From assembly GCF_000472285.1 (NCBI RefSeq), contig NZ_KI421422.1, forward strand, positions 143,958 through 184,903: a stretch of 40,946 bases of DNA, read 5' to 3'. Below are positions 32,192 through 38,136 of this stretch, piece after piece; position 1 is the first letter of the stretch, and each line of letters starts with the position of its first letter. The stretch comes from Desulfuromonas sp. TF (GTDB lineage: Bacteria; Desulfobacterota; Desulfuromonadia; Desulfuromonadales; ATBO01). The translations under genes were made by a program, and so were the position numbers. The notes below the pieces were generated by a model. The model saw only the letters and a list, made by a program, of their open reading frames with translations, ran no database searches and was not told the DNA's origin.

Positions 32192-32521
32192 ATGGAAAAA
32201 TGCCCGGTGTGCAAGGAATTGAAAAAGGGAAAGTACTGGTGCAGCGCCTGTAAAGCAGTCTTCGTTTGCCCCATCCAGGCTTGCGGCGCCGAGATCCGCA
32301 AACACGACGCCGCGGAGTGCCCTCGATGCGGGCTGTTGCTGGCTGACTATATCACCAACCGAAAGATGTATCGACAGTGTCCCAAATGTAAGAAGAAACA
32401 GGGACTTTCGGAGCCGCAATGCAAATATTGCAAGTACTGGTTCAGCTGTCCCACCTGCGGGCACAAGGTGCCTTCGACCAGCATGCTGACCTGCCCCCGC
32501 TGTGCCACCAGCCTGCGATGA
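32192..32521 (+). CDS. Zinc-ribbon protein with eight cysteine pairs
   Basis: 109 residues. The ATG at 32192 has GAGG at 7 bases; a GTG two codons earlier is too close to it. The protein is little more than metal-binding knuckles: CPVC, CSAC, CPIQAC, CPRC, CPKC, CKYC, CPTC and CPRC, 16 cysteines in all. That is enough for four zinc ribbons stacked as two double-zinc-ribbon units. No enzymatic motif or membrane segment is present. It may bind nucleic acid or protein; I cannot name the function. It lies between the rubrerythrin terminator and the cardiolipin synthase gene on the same strand. Confidence 0.8.
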   Translation: MEKCPVCKELKKGKYWCSACKAVFVCPIQACGAEIRKHDAAECPRCGLLLADYITNRKMYRQCPKCKKKQGLSEPQCKYCKYWFSCPTCGHKVPSTSMLTCPRCATSLR

Positions 32522-32624
32522 GTGAATAAGTAAAGCTTCTTCGTTTCACTTGGACTCCAGGCCTTTTTCAGATAGACTTCTCATGAGAGTGGCGCGGACC
32601 CGCGTCGCAGGAGGAGTCCCCCTT

Positions 32625-34064
32625 TTGATAGAATCGATTCTCAAGCTCCTGTTCTGGAGCGCCCTGGCGGCATTCTCCTTTTTTTCGGCCGGCCACGCCC
32701 TGCTGAATAAACGCGATCCCCGATCCGCTCTCGGATGGATCGTTCTCTGCCTGGCTTTTCCCGGCATCGGCGCGATGGTCTACTGGCTGCTGGGTGTGAA
32801 CCGCATCCGGACCCTGGCCCGCTACTGGCAGGCCAGCGGCCGGGGGATGCACGGTCCCGAGCCTGATCACTGCCTCTGGGTGGCGGATATGGCGGGCGAT
32901 TTGCCGTTTCGTTCCGAAAACTATGCCGCACTGCTGAGCCTAGCCGATGCCGTGACTCGGAGGCCCCTGCTCCAGGGAAACCGCATCACGCCCCTTCATA
33001 ACGGCGAGGAAGCGTATCCGGCCATGCTCGAGGCGATAGGCCGTGCCCGCTCCTTCGTCTATCTGTCCACGTATATTTTCGATACCGACACCACCGGCAG
33101 GCAGTTTGTCGACTCCCTGCGCGCGGCCGCCGCCCGGGGTGTGGACGTTCGTGTCCTTGTCGATGCCCTCGGCGAGAGGTATTCTTTCCCTCCGGCCCGC
33201 CGGCTGTTGCGGGGGAGCGGGGTCCGCGTCGCCCGCTTCCTTCCCCCGTCCTTCTCCGAGCGGGGCATTCACCTCAATCTGAGAAATCACCGGAAACTGT
33301 TGATCGTCGACGAACCAGCCGGCTTCACAGGCGGCATGAACATCGGCGACCGCCACCTGGCCGAAAGGAACAACCCCCGGCGAGTTGTGGATATCCACTT
33401 CCGGGTTGAGGGACCGGTGGTGAAACAGATGCAGGAGGCTTTTCTGGAGGACTGGCAGTTTACAACCGGGGAGGCGATTCCCGAAATGGGATATCCGGAA
33501 GGTATCGCTGAATCGAAGGCGTTCTGCCGCGGGATCAGTGCCGGACCCAATGAGGACTTCGAGAAGCTTACCTGGATCGTGATCGGCGCCCTGGACTGCG
33601 CCAGGCGTCACGTTCGAATCATGACCCCATATCTTATCCCCGACCGCGCACTCATCTCGGCCATTAACGCCGCTTCTCTCCGGGGGGTCACCGTGGAGAT
33701 CCTGCTGCCCGGTAAAAACAACCTGCCGTATGTCGCCTGGGCCACCCAGGCCTATCTCTGGGAGCTGCTCCGGTACGGGACCCTCATTTATTTTCAGCCG
33801 CCGCCCTTCATTCATAGCAAGTTCCTCCTGGTGGACGATCATTATTCCCTGATAGGTTCGGCCAATCTCGATCCGCGCAGCCTGCGTCTCAATTTCGAGT
33901 TCAACCTGGAGGTTTACGACCGGGAATTGAACGCGTCCCTGGCGCGGCATTTTGACGATCTGCGCCAGCAGGCGCGGGGAACGTCGCTGGAAGAAGTCGA
34001 TGGCCGATCGCTGCCGGTAAAGCTCCGGGACACTTCCGCGAAAATTTTCTCCCCTTACCTGTGA
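32625..34064 (+). CDS. cls: Cardiolipin synthase (phospholipase D family)
   Basis: About 479 residues from a TTG at 32625, chosen because AGGAGGAG lies 8 bases upstream. An in-frame ATG at 32583 lacks a binding site. Two N-terminal membrane helices are visible (LKLLFWSALAAFSFFSAGHAL and LGWIVLCLAFPGIGAMVYWLL). The two phospholipase D HKD motifs are HRKLLIVDEPAGFTGGMN and HSKFLLVDDHYSLIGSANLD. The length matches ClsA-type enzymes (about 480-490). It joins two phosphatidylglycerols to make cardiolipin and glycerol at the inner membrane. Transcription may continue from the zinc-ribbon gene 103 bases upstream. Confidence 0.94.
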   Translation: MIESILKLLFWSALAAFSFFSAGHALLNKRDPRSALGWIVLCLAFPGIGAMVYWLLGVNRIRTLARYWQASGRGMHGPEPDHCLWVADMAGDLPFRSENYAALLSLADAVTRRPLLQGNRITPLHNGEEAYPAMLEAIGRARSFVYLSTYIFDTDTTGRQFVDSLRAAAARGVDVRVLVDALGERYSFPPARRLLRGSGVRVARFLPPSFSERGIHLNLRNHRKLLIVDEPAGFTGGMNIGDRHLAERNNPRRVVDIHFRVEGPVVKQMQEAFLEDWQFTTGEAIPEMGYPEGIAESKAFCRGISAGPNEDFEKLTWIVIGALDCARRHVRIMTPYLIPDRALISAINAASLRGVTVEILLPGKNNLPYVAWATQAYLWELLRYGTLIYFQPPPFIHSKFLLVDDHYSLIGSANLDPRSLRLNFEFNLEVYDRELNASLARHFDDLRQQARGTSLEEVDGRSLPVKLRDTSAKIFSPYL

Positions 34065-34162
34065 ACACCGCGCGAGCGATATTCCAGGCCCGATGTGCGG
34101 TGGTTGCACGGATGAGTTCCTGGCGCAGAGGTAGTATTCCAAAACGAAGAGCTATCATCTCC

Positions 34163-34357
34163 TCAGTGCTTTAAGCGCCTTTCCTGCCCGGTATAGCCAT
34201 TTCCTTCGTCGTTCTCCCTCAACCGATCGCGGCTGACAACGACCCAGCCGCTGGAACGTCTGAAGGCAAATATCTCATCTGAGGAAAGCAGCCGATCAAG
34301 AAACCGGGGCGACACCAGGTGTGTTGACCCGTCCTTGTACATAACCTTAATCATCAT
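34163..34357 (-). CDS. GSU3473-type small protein
   Basis: 64 residues. The ATG at 34357 has GAGGAG six bases upstream, and the longer open frame above it is ignored. The body reads MMIKVMYKDGSTHLVSPRFL, DRLLSSDEIFAFRRSSGWVV and VSRDRLREND, ending YTGQERRLKH. The same family pattern is seen at 20202: YxDGSTxxVxPxxLDxLI, FxRxxGW. The YTGxERR tail is typical of these proteins as I know them. Function unknown. It lies between the convergent cardiolipin synthase gene and the terminator of the candidate selenoprotein gene. Confidence 0.8.
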   Translation of the reverse strand: MMIKVMYKDGSTHLVSPRFLDRLLSSDEIFAFRRSSGWVVVSRDRLRENDEGNGYTGQERRLKH

Positions 34358-34476
34358 GACGGGCTCCTCCGCGAAGGCCTCTGAAGTTTCCACTTCCATC
34401 ATAGCAGGGCGCGGAAAGTTGACAAAATAGATTGCCCCTGGTTTTTTGCTCCTGGGCGCGGTCATTCCTCCCAATG

Positions 34477-34506
34477 AAAAACCCGGCACTGCCATGCGAT
34501 GCCGGG
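34477..34506 (-). terminator. Rho-independent terminator of the candidate selenoprotein gene
   Basis: On the minus strand, CCCGGCA pairs with TGCCGGG across an 11-base loop and is followed by five Ts. It lies 37 bases beyond the TAG at 34543, and no other minus-strand gene ends here. Confidence 0.8.
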
Positions 34507-34542
34507 GAGGTTATTCTTCTCCAGGTTGGATGATTTAGACAA

Positions 34543-34707
34543 CTATTCCATGTTTTCGTCTGAATCTTCTTGAGCTGCGGGTTTTACCTTCCGAACCGGA
34601 AGGCTGCAGGTGTTGGAGAGTCAGGTGGATATCCCGAACCGGGGCAGGATCCATCGATTGAGTGCGTACCAGATTGCCACAATACCTAAAATACTGAGAA
34701 TTTCCAT
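34543..34707 (-). CDS. Candidate 54-residue membrane selenoprotein with in-frame TGA (or a 28-residue peptide)
   Basis: From the ATG at 34707, with AGGAGG seven bases upstream, 28 codons read MEILSILGIVAIWYALNRW and then ILPRFGIST. These form one membrane helix (residues 2-17) with basic flank residues Arg18 and Arg23. Codon 29 is TGA (34621-34623). The same frame then stays open for 25 codons, LSNTCSLPVRKVKPAAQ and EDSDENME, to TAG at 34543-34545. Codons after the TGA look normal, and Cys34 lies near residue 29. A hairpin (CCTTCC / GGAAGG, loop GGTTC) lies 18-34 bases after the TGA, where a bacterial SECIS element would be. A promoter and a terminator frame exactly this unit. Selenocysteine at 29 is an inference; simple termination at 28 residues is the alternative. 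No Sec machinery genes are in the window. Function unknown. Confidence 0.6.
34587..34603 (-). promoter_or_regulatory. Possible SECIS-like hairpin
   Basis: On the minus strand, CCTTCC-GGTTC-GGAAGG begins 18 bases after the in-frame TGA. A more distant CTGC/GCAG pairing (34606-34609 with 34575-34578) could extend it. The loop contains GGU, as bacterial SECIS apical loops often do; the bulged U of the E. coli element is not evident. Confidence 0.4.
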
Positions 34708-34732
34708 GAAGCACCTCCTATATAGTTCATTT

Positions 34733-34761
34733 AATATATATTGTTTAAAACCGAAACACAA
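34733..34761 (-). promoter_or_regulatory. Sigma-70-type promoter of the candidate selenoprotein gene
   Basis: On the minus strand, TTGTGT (34756-34761), a 17-base spacer and TATATT (34733-34738) sit in an AT-rich patch just after the BON gene stop, giving a leader of about 20 bases. Confidence 0.5.
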
Positions 34762-34772
34762 GCATTTCTATT

Positions 34773-35432
34773 TCAGGAAACCGTCAGTTCGTTGGTCACG
34801 TCGATTACGCCCGGCGTATACCAGCAATCCTTCTCGGCCGCGTCCTTTTCCGTCTGTGAGTCGACCCGACCGCGGAGAGTGACTTTCTTCCCATGAACAT
34901 CCAGGCGGAACTTGGCAGGACTCACCAGAACATCTTTTTCCAGAATGGTGATCAGGTTATCCTTCAGTTCCTCATCGCTGTCCTCTTCGGGAGGGTCGAC
35001 CACCAGCAGATTTCGAACCTCTGTGACTCCCGGCACCCACCAGCAGAGAACCTCGCAGAGCCGCGTGTACGCCAGGGCATGGACATGGCCCCTCAGGATG
35101 ACAACCCCTTCCGGGTCGGTTTCTATCTCGATATTACCCTCTTCAATGTTGCGTTCCTGAATAAAGGCGTGGCGAACGTGATCGGCAATCTGCAGATCAC
35201 CCATGGGACTGTCGGTCGTGACTCGAAGCTCATCTCTGACCGATTTCACTTCGGGCAGCTCTTGCGTCAATCTTACCGCCAACCGTTTGGCAGCCACAGT
35301 CGGGACCGTCCCTGTCAGGGTAACGTAGCCTCCTTCGCAGGAGATCTCCACAGTACCTGAATTCAGGTTGACTCTCTTGTCACGGGTCAGGGTTCCCTCA
35401 ATCTTCTGGATGATCTTTCGGTCCTCGCTCAT
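34773..35432 (-). CDS. Protein with three BON domains
   Basis: 219 residues with GGAGG before the ATG at 35432. Three BON modules follow one another: about residues 5-72 (GGYVTLTGTVPTVAAKRLAV), 80-148 (EGVVILRGHVHALAYTRLCE) and 155-219 (GKKVTLRGRVDSQTEKDAAE). Each has the GxVxLxG strand-turn and a following helix. No signal peptide or membrane segment is visible, unlike OsmY, so it may be cytoplasmic. BON domains are thought to bind phospholipids, which fits the nearby cardiolipin synthase, but no activity can be claimed. The candidate selenoprotein gene follows 66 bases downstream on the same strand. Confidence 0.85.
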   Translation of the reverse strand: MSEDRKIIQKIEGTLTRDKRVNLNSGTVEISCEGGYVTLTGTVPTVAAKRLAVRLTQELPEVKSVRDELRVTTDSPMGDLQIADHVRHAFIQERNIEEGNIEIETDPEGVVILRGHVHALAYTRLCEVLCWWVPGVTEVRNLLVVDPPEEDSDEELKDNLITILEKDVLVSPAKFRLDVHGKKVTLRGRVDSQTEKDAAEKDCWYTPGVIDVTNELTVS

Positions 35433-35566
35433 CTCTTTCCTCCGGACGGAATAAACACGCTCTGCTGATGGGGGAATCTACTCCCAGTTTAGCGCGCCCG
35501 GCGGCATTCTCAAGGAGTCGGAGAGGAGCGCCAGTAGGCGCGGATCCGCCGGGGCGGAAAGCATCG

Positions 35567-35598
35567 GATCGGAACAGTGCAGCAGAAGAGTTCCGATC
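35567..35598. other. Hairpin in the BON-TolC divergent gap
   Basis: A perfect 9-bp stem (GATCGGAAC / GTTCCGATC) with a 14-base loop is followed by TTTCTT on the plus strand. It might end a short RNA or act in the tolC leader. Nothing else is evident between 35433 and 35640. Confidence 0.35.
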
Positions 35599-35644
35599 TT
35601 TCTTGCCTCACCTGAAAGGTAAAGTATTTTTAAGAGAATAGGGG

Positions 35645-35673
35645 TAGACAAAATATGATTTGATATATATATA
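35645..35673 (+). promoter_or_regulatory. Possible sigma-70 promoter of the RND efflux operon
   Basis: TAGACA (35645-35650), a 17-base spacer and TATATA (35668-35673) lie in an AT-rich stretch about 30 bases before the start codon at 35704. Confidence 0.45.
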
Positions 35674-35703
35674 TTATTCTTACAATCATTTGGAGATCGT
35701 TAA

Positions 35704-37038
35704 ATGCATTGGCCGGTATTCATAACCTTATTATTCGTGTCCCTTCCCGCTTCCCTCCGAGGCGAAACCGTTAATCTAGATCAGGCACTGTATGGAGCGA
35801 TATCCCGCCGTCCGCTGGCGGTGGCGGCTAAGGGGGACGCGGCGGCCGCCCGCGCGGCCGCCGATGAGGCGAGGAGCCTTTATCTGCCGCGGGTGATGCT
35901 TTCGGAGACTTTCTCCTGGACCGATGAGCCGGCCGGCAGTCTGTTCATCGACCTCAACCAGGAGGACCTGGCGCTCAGCCAGGATGCCGACAGCTACAAC
36001 TTTCCTCCTTCGCGCCGGGATTTCGAAACCCGCGTTTCCGTCGAGCAGCCTTTGTTCAACCCGGACATCTCCTACGGGACCCGCCGGGCCGAGGAGGCCG
36101 CGCGCGCCGCTGATGCCGAAGCGGAATGGTCGACCCAGCAGGCGGCTTTTGCCGCCTTCCGATCCTACCTGGATCTGCAACGGGCCCATGCGGCCCTTAA
36201 ATCGTCCCGAAGTTCAGAAAGAGAAACGGCGGAGATGCTACGGCTCTCCGATGAACAATACCGGGCGGGCACCGGTCTCAAGGCGGATCAGCTGCGAGCC
36301 AAGGTCGCACTGACCGTAGCTCGGCGACGGGTTCGGGCCGCGGAGAATGACCTGGAACTTGCCAGGCGGTCGCTGGCATTGAACATGGGACGCGCGGGAG
36401 AGGCGGTGGATATCGCCGCCCCCTTGACTCCGGAGCTGTTTGCTGAAGAAGGCGGGCAGACGATGCTGCGGCGGAACGATCTTGCGGCCCTGGGTCACCG
36501 CAGCCGAGAAGCGGAACTCGCCGCGGAGCAGAGCCGGAACCGATATCTGCCGCGCGCGGACTTAGGCGCCTCTTATTCCCTGCATGATGCCGACGTCCCG
36601 TTCGGAACCGATGCGGGATCCTGGAAAGTCGGCGCCAGGCTGTCCTGGGAACTCTTCGACGGGGGCTCCCGCAAGCATGCCGTTGCCCGGTCGGATGCCG
36701 GAGAGCAGGCAACCCGGCAGCGGTGGCTGGAAGCGGCTCAACAGGCTCGGTTCAGGGTCGAGGAGGCGCGCCTGAGGGCCGAGGAAGCCAGGCTCAACCT
36801 GGAGGCGGCCCGACAGTCGGTGGCCGCGGGAGAAGAGAGCCGCAGCCAGATCGAACAGCGCTACCAGGCCGGCCTGGTTGATCTGACCGCCCTCCTTGCG
36901 GTTCAGGCGGCCCTGGACCGCAGCCGTTTCGACCTGACTGAGGCGACGACCGACCTGATCCTTTCTCTGGGCCGGATCCATTACGAGCAGGGAACATTGA
37001 TCGAAACCTTGCTTCCCGACATGGAGGTTCAGCCGTGA
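35704..37038 (+). CDS. TolC family outer-membrane efflux protein
   Basis: 444 residues, with GGAG eight bases before the ATG. The signal peptide is WPVFITLLFVSLPASLRG. Two internally related halves follow, each with long coiled-coil helices rich in Ala, Glu and Arg (RAEEAARAADAEAEWSTQQA; QARFRVEEARLRAEEARLNL) and beta segments such as YLPRADLGASYSLHD. This matches the two outer-membrane efflux repeats that trimerise into the TolC channel-tunnel. It is the first gene of a three-gene efflux operon; its stop overlaps the next start by four bases (GTGA). Confidence 0.92.
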   Translation: MHWPVFITLLFVSLPASLRGETVNLDQALYGAISRRPLAVAAKGDAAAARAAADEARSLYLPRVMLSETFSWTDEPAGSLFIDLNQEDLALSQDADSYNFPPSRRDFETRVSVEQPLFNPDISYGTRRAEEAARAADAEAEWSTQQAAFAAFRSYLDLQRAHAALKSSRSSERETAEMLRLSDEQYRAGTGLKADQLRAKVALTVARRRVRAAENDLELARRSLALNMGRAGEAVDIAAPLTPELFAEEGGQTMLRRNDLAALGHRSREAELAAEQSRNRYLPRADLGASYSLHDADVPFGTDAGSWKVGARLSWELFDGGSRKHAVARSDAGEQATRQRWLEAAQQARFRVEEARLRAEEARLNLEAARQSVAAGEESRSQIEQRYQAGLVDLTALLAVQAALDRSRFDLTEATTDLILSLGRIHYEQGTLIETLLPDMEVQP

Positions 37039-38135
37039 AACTACTGTTCCTGATACTATCTGTGGTCCTCGTTTTCTTCGGATGCGGACAGGAGGTTCCC
37101 CCCGGTCAGGTTTCCGTGGAGAGACCGCTCGTCTCCGGCATCGAAATCGGAGAGGTCTTTCGTAGGGAGCATTCCGCCGCCCGGGCACTTATCGGGACTG
37201 TCCAGCGACCTGACCGGATCACCCTGACGGCCCGGGTCGACGGCAGGGTCGGGCTGTTCGCAGTGCGTGAAGGCGAAACAGTGCGGTCCGGCGAGCTCCT
37301 TCTGATCCTGGAAGAAAACCTCTCCGCGGCGCGTCTGCAGGAAGCCGAGGCGGGGATGCAGCAGGCGCAAAGCAGAATCGCCGCCCTGCGGGTCCGGATG
37401 GAGCTGGCCGAGAAGACTTTCGAGCGCTATAGCCGTCTCCGGGAGGGGGAAGCGGTGACCCCCCACGAGATGGATCAGGTGCGATCCGAACTGGAGGGGG
37501 CCAGGCAGGAGCTGGCTGCCGCCGAAGCCGCCGGCCGCCAGGCCGCCGCCGGCAGAAGCGCGGCCCGGATCGGCGAAGGATACACCCGCATCACGGCCCC
37601 TTATGCGGCGATGGTGGTGCGCAAGGAGGTGAGGGAAGGGGCGACGGTGATGCCGGGCTCACCCCTGGTGACCCTCGACTCCCGGGAAAGCTGGCAGGTG
37701 ATCACCGAAGTGCCCGAATCTTCTCTCGACCGGATCCGGATCGGGGAAACTCTGCCGGTTGAGGTCCCGGCCGCGAATCTGGAGATTTCCGCAGAAGTGG
37801 TGGAGATTCTGCCCTCCGTGGATGTCCGAAACCGCTCCTTTCCTGTCAAGCTGAAGGTTCCGGAGCATCCGGCTCTCAGGTCGGGACAATACGCCCGGGT
37901 GATCACTTCCGGAGCGCCGGAGGTTCTGATTACGATTCCGGCCGCGGCAGTGGTGACCCGCGGCCAGCTCACCGGGGTGTATGTGGTTCAGAACGGCATC
38001 CTTCACTATCGCCAGGTCAAGACCGGCGAGAAGGTGGATGAACGCATCGAAATACTCTCTGGGCTCTCGGGGGAAGAGGCCATTGTGGTCCGCGGGGTCG
38101 AAAATGCCCGCCACGGGGCCAGGGTGGAGGGGTAG
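37035..38135 (+). CDS. RND efflux periplasmic adaptor (membrane fusion protein), lipoprotein
   Basis: 366 residues from a GTG that overlaps the tolC stop. The signal MKLLFLILSVVLVFFGCG has a lipobox-like FFGC with the lipidated Cys at 17. Domains: barrel-lipoyl half-motif (VDGRVGLFAVREGETVRSGE), a helical hairpin of about 90 residues, the second lipoyl half (ITAPYAAMVVRKEVREGATV), a beta-barrel, and a membrane-proximal domain (ITIPAAAVVTRGQLTGVYVV). It bridges the inner-membrane pump and the TolC-type channel. The RND pump gene starts one base after its stop codon. Confidence 0.94.
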   Translation: MKLLFLILSVVLVFFGCGQEVPPGQVSVERPLVSGIEIGEVFRREHSAARALIGTVQRPDRITLTARVDGRVGLFAVREGETVRSGELLLILEENLSAARLQEAEAGMQQAQSRIAALRVRMELAEKTFERYSRLREGEAVTPHEMDQVRSELEGARQELAAAEAAGRQAAAGRSAARIGEGYTRITAPYAAMVVRKEVREGATVMPGSPLVTLDSRESWQVITEVPESSLDRIRIGETLPVEVPAANLEISAEVVEILPSVDVRNRSFPVKLKVPEHPALRSGQYARVITSGAPEVLITIPAAAVVTRGQLTGVYVVQNGILHYRQVKTGEKVDERIEILSGLSGEEAIVVRGVENARHGARVEG

Positions 38136-38136
38136 C

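Noticed and set aside
34621-34707. A 28-residue peptide ending at the TGA as the only product
   Set aside because: Not excluded, but the open frame, hairpin and terminator placement after the TGA fit read-through better.
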